A stretch of DNA of 47,599 nt from DAOUBF01 sp034432795 (GCA_034432795.1 DAOUBF010000043.1:1-47599); one strand, 5' to 3'; positions 22,950-31,734 are shown, counted from the stretch's first letter. Made by a program: numbers and translations. The notes: generated by a model not told the origin, from the sequence alone.

Positions 22950-24895
22950 GGCACGTCCTCCTGTGGATCAAAGATCACTTCTTCCGTGAAGCGGAAGGAT
23001 TCCATTTTGACGGCTTCCGTTGGGCAGCGGGCGGCGCACAGGCCGCAGCGGATGCAGCGCGTCGGGTCCAGCAACATAGCGCTGGCTGTGGGCCACTCAG
23101 CCGTGCGCAGCCGGATGACGGCGGCGACCTGGTCATCCCCTGCCAAAGCCGAGACCGGCACGAGCTTCAGGCAGTCGGTGGGGCACACGTCCACGCAGCC
23201 GTTGCACAGGATACACAGGTCACCGTCAAAGATCGGGTTGAGCGTGCAGATCAGGCAGCGCCCACCCTGCTCACGCGCCGTGGCCTCGTCAAAGGCCATC
23301 TCCACCCGTGCCACGCCAATGCGTCGCTCCACCGGTAGCGCCGGCGGCTGGCGGCGCGGCCAGCGCAGAGTGCCGCGCAGCGGGCCGACGTTGGGATACT
23401 CGCGCTTGGAGATGGGGGTAAAGAACGCCTTGCGCACCAGGCGGGGTCGGACGCCTTGGAGATAGGCATGGATGCCACGCGCCGCACGCTGACCATCGGC
23501 GACGGCATGGATGATCAGGCGCGGGCCAAAGGCAATATCCCCACCGGCAAACACGCCTGGCGTGGTGGTCATCAACGTTTCTTTGTCCACCACCAGTGTG
23601 CCGCGCGGGGTGACTTCCAGCCCGTCTTCGGGCCGCACCCAATCCAGTTCGCCCGTCTGCCCGATGGCGATGATGACGCTGTCGCATTCCCAAACCGTTT
23701 CAGTATTCGGGATCAGTTGCGGGTTGAAGCGGCCACGCTCATCAAAAGCGCGGGCGACGTTCAACGTTTCCACCCCGGTGGCCCTGCCGTGATCGCCCAG
23801 GATGCGTTTGGGCGCGACGTGGTTGTGGATGACGATACCCTCTTCTTCGGCCTGGGCGACTTCAAACGGATCGGCCAGCATCTCATGGCGGTCTTCTACG
23901 ACCAGGCAGTGCACCTCCTGGGTGCTGCCCAGGCGGCGGGCGGCGCGGGCCACATCCAACGCCACTTCCAGGTCACCGCCGGACTGCACCGGGTGGCCCA
24001 GGCGGGCGGCGGTACGGGCAACGTCCATGGCCACATTGCCGCCACCGATCACCAGCACCCGCCGGCCCAGGTTAAGGTTATAGCCGCCCAGATTGACGTT
24101 GATGAGGAAGTCCACTGCCCGCAACACGCCGTCCAACTGCTCGCCTTCCACGTTGAGCCGGCGGCTTTTGTACGTGCCAATGGCGATGAACACGGCATCA
24201 AACTCGCGGCGCAGGTCCGCCAGGGTGAAATCGCGGCCCAGCGCCTGCTGGAGTTTGAGCACGGGGCCAAGGGACAGGATGGCCTGGATCTCCAGATCAA
24301 CCAGCTCGCGGGGCAGACGATACTCAGGCACGCCCAACCGGAGCATGCCACCGGCGACCGGCGCGGCGTCCAGGATGGTGACGTCGTGGCCGAGCAGGGC
24401 CAGGTCGTGGGCACATGACAGCCCGGCCGGCCCCGCGCCGACGATGGCTACGCGCTTGCCGGTTTTGTCGCCACGCTGGCGGGCGGCCCTTAGCCCGCTG
24501 CGGCTGGTGGGGAGCGTGGTGTTGCCCAGGTCAAAGGCGCGGGTTGGGCCGATGTACGCCGGCCAGGCCGGAGGCTGCCGGGGTTCACCGGTCTCCCCCA
24601 GGTACACGCCATAGCGGTCGTTGACGAAGCGCTTCAAGGCGCGAATAGCCACGGGGGCATCTATCTTCCCGCGTCGGCAGGCGGCTTCACACGGCGCCCC
24701 GCACACCCAGCCACAGGTAGAGGCGAAGGGATTCGTCTCGCGGGCGATCAGGTAGGCGCGTTCGTACTCGCCGCGAGCGATAGCGGTGACATAGGCACGG
24801 GCATCGGTGCGCACCGGGCAGGCAAACTGGCAGGCCACCGTCTGCTGGTAAAAGGTCAGGTCAGGAAGGACAACGCGATAGTGGTCGCCAGACAT
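22946..24895 (-). CDS. GltD-like FAD/NAD(P) oxidoreductase with C-terminal ferredoxin clusters
   Basis: A 649-aa soluble protein. The N-terminus has the GltD cysteine pattern for two 4Fe-4S clusters (CQFACPVRTD, CGWVCGAPCEAAC). Two Rossmann folds follow: VAIVGAGPAGLSCAHDL for FAD and RVLVIGGGNVAMDVARTA for NAD(P), then ATPGVFAGGD. The C-terminus carries ferredoxin-type motifs CILCNGCVDVCPTDC and CIRCGLCAARCPTEA. There is no GltB, so it is not glutamate synthase. As first gene of a Rieske/cytochrome b operon it may feed NAD(P)H or ferredoxin electrons to quinone. ATG follows AGGAGGGAG. Confidence 0.9.
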   Translation of the reverse strand: MSGDHYRVVLPDLTFYQQTVACQFACPVRTDARAYVTAIARGEYERAYLIARETNPFASTCGWVCGAPCEAACRRGKIDAPVAIRALKRFVNDRYGVYLGETGEPRQPPAWPAYIGPTRAFDLGNTTLPTSRSGLRAARQRGDKTGKRVAIVGAGPAGLSCAHDLALLGHDVTILDAAPVAGGMLRLGVPEYRLPRELVDLEIQAILSLGPVLKLQQALGRDFTLADLRREFDAVFIAIGTYKSRRLNVEGEQLDGVLRAVDFLINVNLGGYNLNLGRRVLVIGGGNVAMDVARTAARLGHPVQSGGDLEVALDVARAARRLGSTQEVHCLVVEDRHEMLADPFEVAQAEEEGIVIHNHVAPKRILGDHGRATGVETLNVARAFDERGRFNPQLIPNTETVWECDSVIIAIGQTGELDWVRPEDGLEVTPRGTLVVDKETLMTTTPGVFAGGDIAFGPRLIIHAVADGQRAARGIHAYLQGVRPRLVRKAFFTPISKREYPNVGPLRGTLRWPRRQPPALPVERRIGVARVEMAFDEATAREQGGRCLICTLNPIFDGDLCILCNGCVDVCPTDCLKLVPVSALAGDDQVAAVIRLRTAEWPTASAMLLDPTRCIRCGLCAARCPTEAVKMESFRFTEEVIFDPQEDVP

Positions 24896-24983
24896 CAGAC
24901 TCCCTCCTCCTTAACCCCAAGGCACATCCGTTAGGTCCTTATGTCTTCGGAGGCAACGTTCTGGAACAATCCGTTTTAGAGAG

Positions 24984-25036
24984 AGTATAGCAGACGAAGG
25001 TGTCGCTGAGGTGTAAAGAAGGTGTCGGGTAAGTGG
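24984..25036 (-). promoter_or_regulatory. Promoter of the bc-complex operon with a second type of 11-bp repeat array (box E)
   Basis: On the minus strand TGCTATACT gives an extended -10 (hexamer 24989-24984). Starting 8 bp away are AGGTGT at 24998, AGGTGT at 25009, AGGTGT at 25020 and a weaker AAGTGG at 25031 (plus-strand reading), 11 bp apart. This differs from CTGAGG and lies just past the second response-regulator gene, its likely binder. Confidence 0.7.
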
Positions 25037-25039
25037 GAA

Positions 25040-25726
25040 TTACTCAAAGCGATAGCCGAAGCCGCGCTCGGTGAGGAGGTGTTGTGGGTCGCCCGGGTCG
25101 GCCTCAAGCTTCTGGCGCAGCGACCAGATCACATGCTTGACCAGGTCAACCTCACCGGCATATGCCGGCCCCCATACATCGTGGAGCAACCGCTCGGTGG
25201 GGAGTGGCCGGCCGGCATGGCGGGCGAGCGTTTCTAACAGGCGGTACTCTGTGGGGGTCAGGTTCACCACGTGGCCGGCCACGCTCACGCGTCGCCGGTC
25301 AAAGTCAATGGTGAGATCGCCACTGGTGATGCTATGGGGTTGCGCCGACGTATGGGCAGCGCGGGCCAGCACGGCGCCCACCCGCGCCACGAGTTCGGCA
25401 AAGGAAAACGGCTTGGTGACGTAGTCATCCACGCCCAGGCGGAAGCCGCGCAACTTATCCATCTCCTGATCTTTGGCCGTGAGCATAATGATAGGGACAG
25501 AAGATCGCTGGCGCAGCCGTTCGCACACCTCCCAGCCATCCATCTTCGGCATCATCACATCCAGCACCACCAGGTCCGGGCCCGCCTCCGCCGCCAGATG
25601 CAGGCCGCTTGGGCCGTTATTGGCCACCAGGGGGCGATACCCCGCCATGCGGAGATGGTCGGATAGCAATTCCAGCAGGGTGGTATCGTCGTCAATGAGC
25701 AACACGGTTTGTCCAGCCATCTTCAC
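25040..25726 (-). CDS. OmpR-family response regulator (second system)
   Basis: A protein of about 226-228 aa with a receiver domain (LLIDDD, VVLDVMMPKMDGW, TAKD, KPFSF) and winged-helix domain (LTPTEYRLLETLARH, VIWSLRQKLE, RGFGYRFE). GTG at 25726 overlaps the kinase stop; ATG at 25720 (MAGQTVLLIDDD) is equally possible. It is encoded directly after its kinase and directly before box E, which suggests control of the bc-complex operon. Confidence 0.92.
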   Translation of the reverse strand: MKMAGQTVLLIDDDTTLLELLSDHLRMAGYRPLVANNGPSGLHLAAEAGPDLVVLDVMMPKMDGWEVCERLRQRSSVPIIMLTAKDQEMDKLRGFRLGVDDYVTKPFSFAELVARVGAVLARAAHTSAQPHSITSGDLTIDFDRRRVSVAGHVVNLTPTEYRLLETLARHAGRPLPTERLLHDVWGPAYAGEVDLVKHVIWSLRQKLEADPGDPQHLLTERGFGYRFE

Positions 25727-27153
25727 CTTGCGATGGGGAGGGTGAAGGAGAACACCGCGCCACCATTTGGGGCATTCTCGGCCCAGATGCGCCCACCCAT
25801 AGCCTGCACCAGCCGGCGGCAGACGTACAGGCCCAGGCCATAGCCGTAGGCGGCCTGCGAATCGCTGCTGTCAGCCCGATAAAACTTATCAAAGACGCGG
25901 TTAAGGTCTCCGGGGGGCAGGCCACGGCCAGCATCGCGCACGGAGAGGGTCACCTCCACCTCATTGGCACGCGCTTCAATGACGATCTCCCGCCCCGGCG
26001 GGGAGTACTTATCGGCGTTGTCCAGCAAATTGGCCAGCACCTCGGCCACCCGGTCGCGGTCGGCGAAGACCAGCGGCAGGCCGGGTGTGATCGGCAGGCG
26101 GAAGGGGCGGTCGGCGCTGCGGGCACGGACCTGGTCCACCACCTGGCGCACGATCGGCAGCACCGAGAGGGGTTCGCAATGAAGCACCAATTCCCCGGCC
26201 TCCAGGCGGGCGGCGTTGAGCACGTCCCGCACCAGCCGGTCAAGGCGCTCAGTCTGCTGCTCCAGGATAGCAAACATGCGGCTGCAGGTCGGGTTCACTG
26301 CCCCACAATTGGTTTGCATGCGCTCGATGGCCCCACGCATGTTCGTCAACGGCGCCCGGATCTGATGGGAGACCAGGGAAACGAACTCGGAGCGCATCTG
26401 GTCAAGTTTCTGTAAATCGGCATTTGCCCGGGCCAGTTCCTCCACCTTCTCGGCCAGTTGGCGTGTCCGCTCGGCCACTTGCTCGTTCAGGCGGGCGTTG
26501 AGTTGGCGGATCTCCTCCTCGCGGCGCTTGCGATCCGTAATATCGCGCAGGATGACCGACATCCCCAGGAAGCGCCCCGTTTCATCGCTCAGGCGGGTGG
26601 CGGTCAATTCCGCCACCACCTGGCGGCCCAGGGCATCGCGGCAGGTTGTTTCATGTTCGCGGATAAAGCCAGCCTGCCGGACAGTCTCCTCCAGCCAGCG
26701 GAATTCAACCTCAGCGGAGGCGGTGCTCTCGCCGCCAACCAACAGATAGGAGAACGGCCGGCCCAGGATCTCATGCGCCTCATAGCCGAACATGAGTTCA
26801 GCCCCATGGTTCCAGGATTCAATGCGTCCTTCTGGATTGAGGCTTAGGATCGCGTCGGCTGAGGCAGCGGTGATGGAAGCCAGTCGCCGCTCGGTGGCCC
26901 GGGCTTGCCTCTCCACACGCTCCTTCTCATCCAGCCAATGTCCCACGCGCGTCAAGGCCAGGAAGGCCATAAGGGGGTAGAGCGTGCCGTAGAACAGGAC
27001 CTCAATCATGAAGTGAACGGCATCGTTCATGCTGTCGTGGACCCAACGCGCCAGGCCGAGCTGGTACAACACGGTCAGCAGGGCCAGGGTGGCTGGCAGG
27101 GTCCAGCGCAGAGCGGTGATCCGTCGGGCGAGGGTCGGGTTAACTTGGTTCAT
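25723..27153 (-). CDS. PAS-domain sensor histidine kinase (second system)
   Basis: A 476-aa protein with two N-terminal membrane helices (about 17-32 and 48-66) and almost no periplasmic part, a PAS domain (SITAASADAILSLNPEGRI...), a coiled coil, HisKA with VSHQIRAPL (His about 262) and HATPase_c with DNADKYSP, DAGRGLPP and YGLGLYV. The usual Glu after the phospho-His is Gln here (SHQ), seen in some kinases. A PAS sensor and short loops suggest an intracellular or membrane redox signal rather than a periplasmic ligand. ATG follows AGGAGG. Confidence 0.92.
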   Translation of the reverse strand: MNQVNPTLARRITALRWTLPATLALLTVLYQLGLARWVHDSMNDAVHFMIEVLFYGTLYPLMAFLALTRVGHWLDEKERVERQARATERRLASITAASADAILSLNPEGRIESWNHGAELMFGYEAHEILGRPFSYLLVGGESTASAEVEFRWLEETVRQAGFIREHETTCRDALGRQVVAELTATRLSDETGRFLGMSVILRDITDRKRREEEIRQLNARLNEQVAERTRQLAEKVEELARANADLQKLDQMRSEFVSLVSHQIRAPLTNMRGAIERMQTNCGAVNPTCSRMFAILEQQTERLDRLVRDVLNAARLEAGELVLHCEPLSVLPIVRQVVDQVRARSADRPFRLPITPGLPLVFADRDRVAEVLANLLDNADKYSPPGREIVIEARANEVEVTLSVRDAGRGLPPGDLNRVFDKFYRADSSDSQAAYGYGLGLYVCRRLVQAMGGRIWAENAPNGGAVFSFTLPIAR

Positions 27154-27573
27154 GGTGCTACCTCCTGGTAATGGACAAGGCGAAGAACCTTCGTTCTTCG
27201 CTGACGGCTGACCCCCTGCAGGTTAATCTTAGCCAAAACGGCCTGAGAGGACAAGGCCTGAGAGCGTAGGGCAGGTTTCCATACCTGCCGCAGTTCAGTA
27301 GGAGCGGGCCGTGAGACAGTTGCCGCAGGTCGTGGAGGTGTGGTTTGTGTCCTCAGCAGGCCGGGTTTCCATACCCGGCGTATTGGTCGCGCACGCTTAG
27401 GGCGAAGGGACGCCCTGCCCCGGATGGTGCGTTGGCGGTGGGGACGGGTGAGCCGGGCAGAGCTTCAGCCTGGGCAGAGCGGGGCGCGAGGCCTTCCACC
27501 AGGGTCTTGAACTCATCCAGACTGAGCATGATCAGGGCACGAAAGGCATGGGGGAGTGGCTTAGGTGCTGTAG

Positions 27574-27605
27574 GAAGCAGCGAACGCCCGCGAGGGCATT
27601 AAGAC
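27574..27605. repeat. Dispersed 32-nt repeat with GNRA-loop hairpin, copy 2
   Basis: Identical over 32 nt to 9-40, in the same orientation, with different flanks. The GCCC-GCGA-GGGC hairpin is preserved. Confidence 0.75.
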
Positions 27606-27622
27606 ATTCGGGAGGGAAAAGC

Positions 27623-27655
27623 AGACCTCGCCGGTTTCCGAAACCGGCGAGGTCT
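27623..27655. terminator. Perfect 15-bp inverted repeat after the LCP gene
   Basis: Arms AGACCTCGCCGGTTT and AAACCGGCGAGGTCT enclose CCG. It begins 6 bp after the LCP-gene stop and would make a very stable hairpin, probably ending that transcript. No T-run follows, so it may instead be a mobile palindromic repeat. Confidence 0.55.
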
Positions 27656-27660
27656 ATCGC

Positions 27661-29109
27661 CTACGGGGTCGGCGTGGGTGTGACCGTCGGCGTGGGCGTT
27701 GGCGTCACCAGCGGCCGGCCCGGACTGGCGCACACGTTGAAGTCCTGGCCGATGATTACGCGATAGGGGACGGGACTCCCCGGCGCGGGCTGGCGGATGA
27801 CCTGCGCCGGGGCCACGTGGAACAGCGCCCGCAGCCGCGCCAGCACCCCGCTGCTCCCCGTGCCAAAATCTATGATCACCGTCTGGGCGTAGCCGACCCG
27901 GTCGGCCTGGCCGGGGATGGCCACAAACCCCTCATCGGCCATGCGGTCGGCGGCCACCACCGTCCAATCCGGTACCTCCGTCCCGTTCCATAGCTCCACC
28001 GCGACCCGTGGCCCGGCCACCGCGCCACGCTCGCCGGGCGTGAACACATCCCGCAGCACCGGCACAATGCGCTCCCAGTTGGGCAGGAGCACCGCCTGCC
28101 CATCCGGTGTGCGCCAGGGCGTGACCTGCGCGCTACCGATGGCCCGGCTCTTGATCCGCTCCGTGTCCAGCCGCAGGCCGATGGCCCCCAGGCGCAGCAC
28201 GTCCAGCAACGTCAAATCGGTCTGCACCGAATCGCGCAACGCGCCCCACAACTCCGGGAGCTTGGGGATGGCCTCTATCTGGAGAGCCTTATGCCAGGCG
28301 GCGCGCAGCACCTTATGCTGGCGACGGTCGCGGTCAAAGCCAGAGGTGGTCATGCGCGAGCGCACATACCACAACGCCAGGTCGCCGTCCATGTGGCGCA
28401 CGCCCGGCTCCAGGGCGTAGGGCACAAACGCGCCGGGGTTCTGGGGATCGGGCCGCCAGTCCTCCAGGCGGCAATCCACCGGCACATCAATCCCGCCCAG
28501 GGCATCCACGATGCGCTTGAAGCCCTCAAAGTCGGCCTGCACATAGTAGTCCACGCGCAGACCCAGGTTATAGCGCAGGGCGGCCTTGAGCAACTCCGCC
28601 CCGCCGTAGGCCTCCGCCGTGTTAATACGGCCCATCCCCCGCCCCGGCACATACACGAACAGGTCGCGGGGGATGCTGAGCAGGTTCACGGCGGGCACGT
28701 CGGGGAACAGAATCGCCAGGATGATCGCATCCGCCCGCCCGTTGTGCTCGCTCCCCCGGCGGTCGCTGCCCAACAGCAGGATGTTGATCGTCTGCCCGGC
28801 GGTGGCGACCTCCGGAACAGGGGTGGGGATGGGCGTGACGGGTGTGGCGGTGGGCGGCGTGCCGGTCACCGTCGGGGCATCCGTTGGTGCCAGGTCAGAC
28901 ATGGGCGTGGGCGTATCGGGCCGTTGGGTGGGGATAACCGGCCAGGTCGGTAGCGGCGTGCGCGTGGGCGAGGGCGTGCGGCGCGGCGTGGGCGTGTCGC
29001 CCGGCTCCTCCCGCCCCTGTGTCACCGGCGCCAGGCCGGCCCAGGCCAGCATCAGCGCCAGGATGACACATGACAACAGGCGCATGACGAAAGCCACCCG
29101 TCCTGCCAT
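27661..29109 (-). CDS. LytR-CpsA-Psr (LCP) family protein with LytR_C domain
   Basis: A 482-aa protein with a signal anchor (about 10-25), a long Pro/Thr-rich linker (TPTPRRTPSPTRTP...), an LCP catalytic domain (INILLLGSDRR, ADAIILAIL, LLSIPRDLFV, GRINTAEAYGG, DYYVQADFEGF) and a LytR_C domain (RVAVELWNGTEVP). LCP enzymes attach glycopolymers to peptidoglycan or proteins outside the cell. The chain ends in a TPTPTPTVTPTPTP tail. The start is uncertain: ATG at 29109 puts the signal near the N-terminus and has GAGG 7 bases upstream; a longer frame is encoded partly by GC-rich repeats. Confidence 0.88.
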   Translation of the reverse strand: MAGRVAFVMRLLSCVILALMLAWAGLAPVTQGREEPGDTPTPRRTPSPTRTPLPTWPVIPTQRPDTPTPMSDLAPTDAPTVTGTPPTATPVTPIPTPVPEVATAGQTINILLLGSDRRGSEHNGRADAIILAILFPDVPAVNLLSIPRDLFVYVPGRGMGRINTAEAYGGAELLKAALRYNLGLRVDYYVQADFEGFKRIVDALGGIDVPVDCRLEDWRPDPQNPGAFVPYALEPGVRHMDGDLALWYVRSRMTTSGFDRDRRQHKVLRAAWHKALQIEAIPKLPELWGALRDSVQTDLTLLDVLRLGAIGLRLDTERIKSRAIGSAQVTPWRTPDGQAVLLPNWERIVPVLRDVFTPGERGAVAGPRVAVELWNGTEVPDWTVVAADRMADEGFVAIPGQADRVGYAQTVIIDFGTGSSGVLARLRALFHVAPAQVIRQPAPGSPVPYRVIIGQDFNVCASPGRPLVTPTPTPTVTPTPTP

Positions 29110-29169
29110 CCTCTGTCCTCGGCTGCTTCTCAATTTTGGGGTAACCGTCATCCAACGATTAGCCATCAC

Positions 29170-29250
29170 CCCCTCCCTGCCCCTCCCCCATCCAAGGGGA
29201 GGGAACTCGCCCCCTCCCCCACAGAGGGGGGAGGGCCGGGGTGGGGGAAC
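29170..29250. repeat. Cluster of GC-rich palindromic repeats
   Basis: Two neighbouring units of CCCCTCCC.../...GGGGAGGG type fill the gap between the LCP and LysM genes. They resemble those at 7958, 22462 and, inside a gene, 29580-29618. Confidence 0.65.
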
Positions 29251-29336
29251 CCGCCGAGCACCCATTACCGGGCTTGAACCAGGTTGCCCCGAATCCGATT
29301 TGCACCCTCCGTCCTCCGTCCCCCGTCCTTCGTCTC

Positions 29337-29897
29337 TCATGGCGTCGGCGTCGGCGAGACCACCATCACCGGCGGCACCCACAGCCACTGGCCCGCGCGC
29401 ACCACCGTTGAACTCCCCAAACAATTCGCCCATTGAAGCTGTGCAACTGTCGTGCCATAGCGCACCGCCAGCCGGAACAGCGTCTCGCCGGGCAAGACCT
29501 GCACCCGCACCCAATTCGGCGGTGGGCCGCAGGCTGGCGTGGGGGTCGCCGCCGGACGGGTGGGGGATGCGGTCGCTGTGCCCCCTCCCCCCATGCGGGG
29601 GAGGGTGGGGGAGGGGGGCAAAGCCGTGGCGGTCGCCGTCGGCGTTCGCGTCGGGGTGGCCGTCGGCTGGGGCGTAGGCGTGGCTGTCGGGCTGGGGCTG
29701 GACGTCGGCGTGGGCGTCGCTATGGGCATCACCGGCGTGCTCGTCGCCGTCAGGGGCACAGGCGTGGGCGAGGCCAGCACGCCTGCGGCCAGCCGGTCAC
29801 GCGCCGCCAATATCACGGCGGCGAGGGTGCTCAACAAGGCCACGACAATCAACACCAGGCCGGTCAGGACGTGTTGCGCCCGACTGGAGGCTCTCAT
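29337..29897 (-). CDS. LysM-domain membrane-anchored protein
   Basis: A 186-aa protein with an N-terminal anchor helix (about 11-32), a Thr/Pro-rich linker (SPTPVPLTATSTPVM...) and a C-terminal LysM domain (VQVLPGETLFRLAVRYGTTVAQLQWANCLG...VRAGQWLWVP), ending in SPTPTP. LysM binds peptidoglycan or chitin-type glycans. The linker contains PPSPTLPRMGGGG, encoded by a copy of the GC-rich palindromic repeat (29580-29618), an apparent in-frame insertion. It lies upstream of the LCP gene and shares its tail style, so both may act in the envelope. Confidence 0.85.
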   Translation of the reverse strand: MRASSRAQHVLTGLVLIVVALLSTLAAVILAARDRLAAGVLASPTPVPLTATSTPVMPIATPTPTSSPSPTATPTPQPTATPTRTPTATATALPPSPTLPRMGGGGTATASPTRPAATPTPACGPPPNWVRVQVLPGETLFRLAVRYGTTVAQLQWANCLGSSTVVRAGQWLWVPPVMVVSPTPTP

Positions 29898-29944
29898 GGG
29901 GAATCAGCGAACAAGGGATTCACGGATCAGCCTTGTGGTTAAGG

Positions 29945-31681
29945 TCATGCCGAGTGTAGCGAAGGGGTGGTCTTCGCCTCGCTTCCCGTCCGCCCATTCA
30001 CGGGCAAGAGGACGCTGGCCACGCGCGCGTTGGCCTCACGCTCCAGCCAGATGCGCCCCCCCTGCGCCTCCACCAGCGCCGCCACCGCCGACAGGTCCGG
30101 CTCGGTCTCCACCTGCGACCAGACGCGGATAAGCAGCCCCGCCCCCCATTGACCCTCATGCGGGGCGGATGGGGGGGAGACCTCCGGGTGGGCGATCAGG
30201 CTCACCTCACCCTCTACAGGCGAGGCCAGGCAGACGTGGCTGATCAATTGGGAGACGATCTCCGCGAGCGTGCGGGAGTCGGTGCGCGGCATCGGCAGGC
30301 TGTCGGCGATGTCCATTTTCAGGGTGATGCGCTTCTGGCGCATATCCGGCCCGGCCCGGCTGATGCCCACCTCAATGGCTTCAATGGCGCTGGCAGGCCC
30401 CTCTGGTGGGGGCACTTCCGCCGTTCCCGCCGGTGCAGTCGCCTGGGCCAGGTCGTCCAGCAGTTGCGTCAGATGCATCACCTGCTCCTCGGTGCGCTCC
30501 AGAAAGCGCTTCTGCTGGGGGTCCAGTGGCCCCAGGCTCTCGCTGGCGATCAGATGCGTGTAGCCGGCGATGACCGCCAGGGGCTGGCGCAACTGCTGCG
30601 CCATCACCGCCATCGCCGCCAGGTTGAGCGGGCGCGTTGGCGTGCCTGCTCTGGCCTCCGCCTGGCCCTGAAGCTGGGCCAGTTGTTCACGCAACGCAGC
30701 CAGTTCCGCCTCGCGCCGCGCCAGCGTCTCGCGCAAGCGGGCCAGCTCCGCCTCCTGCTCCGCCGGTGGGATCGCCAGTTGCGCCTCCAACAACTTGCCC
30801 ATCTCCAGCAAGAGTTGCCGATCGCGTTCGGAGCGCCGCTCCAACTCCTGCAACTGCTGCGACAGTCGCTCCACCTCCGCCCGTGCCCGCTCTAATTCGG
30901 CCTGAAGTTCCGCTTCTGCCGCCGGGGCCTGCTCAACGGCCTCCCCAGGCGGGGGCGGCGCTGCGGGGGCCGCTGCGGCCAGGGCGCCCTCGGCTGCCCC
31001 GGCTATCCACTCGCCGGGGGGCGCGCTGGCGCGGCGCACAGCGAAAAAGGCCAGGAGCGGCAGCGCCACGAGTTGCGCCAGGCGCACCGTCGGGGCCGGC
31101 GGGGGCAGAAGCGGTGGGGTCAGCAGGCGAGCGGTCTGGCCGGCCAGGAGCACCAGGGCCACGCCCAGCGCCAGCACCCAATCGTCAGGGCGGCGCAGGA
31201 GCAGAGCCAGCGCCGCCCATGCCGCCAGCGCAAGCTGCCAGCCGCTCCACCAAGTGATTTGCAGGCCCGGCGACACCGCCACCGCCGGTAGAGCAAAGGC
31301 CAGGCCGCTGACGATGAACCATACGACCGAGAGGCCCAGCAGCAGGGCGCGCGCGTTCCATCGGGCCGGTATGGGCGCCAAAGCCCAGGCGATCAGGGCC
31401 AGGCTGACCGCCTCAACGCCCTCCTCAACCACCGCCAGCGTCCCGCTCAGAGCAGCCATCGCTCCACTCACCATCACCGCCAGGACCAGGGCAGCGTACA
31501 GCAAGCGGAGCGCCAGCAGGCTGCCGCTGGCAATGGCCAGGCTGCGGTCGGCGCTGCCGCGCCGCACGGCGCTGGAGGCAGCGAGCCAGGCGACCACCAG
31601 AGACAGGTTAACCACCCAGTGGTAGTACAGGCTACCCACCGGGTCAGTCAGCGCGGACAGAAGCTCACCGAGGAGAGGCAT
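29945..31681 (-). CDS. Histidine-kinase-like membrane protein lacking the phosphoacceptor His
   Basis: A 578-aa protein. Residues about 15-225 form seven or eight membrane helices, followed by an Ala/Pro-rich hinge, a long coiled coil (about 255-340), and a HisKA-like dimerisation helix with MAQQLRQPLAVIAGYTHLI (about 357-376). In active kinases the second Gln is His (SHELRxPL). The C-terminal region is ATPase-like (LAEIVSQLISHVCL...VEAQGGRIWLE) but lacks the GxG lid motifs and a clear N-box. It is probably a pseudokinase acting as scaffold or sensor. No response regulator is adjacent. The insert with PPSAPHEGQWGAG may come from a palindromic repeat. Confidence 0.8.
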   Translation of the reverse strand: MPLLGELLSALTDPVGSLYYHWVVNLSLVVAWLAASSAVRRGSADRSLAIASGSLLALRLLYAALVLAVMVSGAMAALSGTLAVVEEGVEAVSLALIAWALAPIPARWNARALLLGLSVVWFIVSGLAFALPAVAVSPGLQITWWSGWQLALAAWAALALLLRRPDDWVLALGVALVLLAGQTARLLTPPLLPPPAPTVRLAQLVALPLLAFFAVRRASAPPGEWIAGAAEGALAAAAPAAPPPPGEAVEQAPAAEAELQAELERARAEVERLSQQLQELERRSERDRQLLLEMGKLLEAQLAIPPAEQEAELARLRETLARREAELAALREQLAQLQGQAEARAGTPTRPLNLAAMAVMAQQLRQPLAVIAGYTHLIASESLGPLDPQQKRFLERTEEQVMHLTQLLDDLAQATAPAGTAEVPPPEGPASAIEAIEVGISRAGPDMRQKRITLKMDIADSLPMPRTDSRTLAEIVSQLISHVCLASPVEGEVSLIAHPEVSPPSAPHEGQWGAGLLIRVWSQVETEPDLSAVAALVEAQGGRIWLEREANARVASVLLPVNGRTGSEAKTTPSLHSA

Positions 31682-31734
31682 GGTACACCAGTCGTCAGGC
31701 CATTATAGCACGCTTCGGCCTGGGAGCAATCTTC

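Larger units (their letters stand above)
27154..27660. other. Intergenic region rich in palindromes
   Basis: No convincing gene. It holds an 8-bp stem-loop (CGAAGAAC/GTTCTTCG, 27181-27200), two related hairpins with TTTCCATA-type loops (around 27275-27292 and 27359-27380), the 32-nt repeat (27574-27605) and a perfect 15-bp inverted repeat (27623-27655). A plus-strand open frame at 27345-27602 has no ribosome site and low-complexity content. Confidence 0.6.

Noticed and set aside
22946..24895. Glutamate synthase small subunit (gltD)
   Set aside because: The fold matches, but no large subunit is nearby and the extra C-terminal ferredoxin clusters and operon context point to respiration.
27240..27265. 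Another CTGAGA pair upstream of the second kinase
   Set aside because: The two CTGAGA copies are 15 bp apart and have no -10 in the expected place, so they do not fit the 11-bp box geometry.
27345..27602. Plus-strand 85-codon frame in the intergenic region
   Set aside because: It has no ribosome site, is built of repeats and palindromes, and has no recognisable domain.
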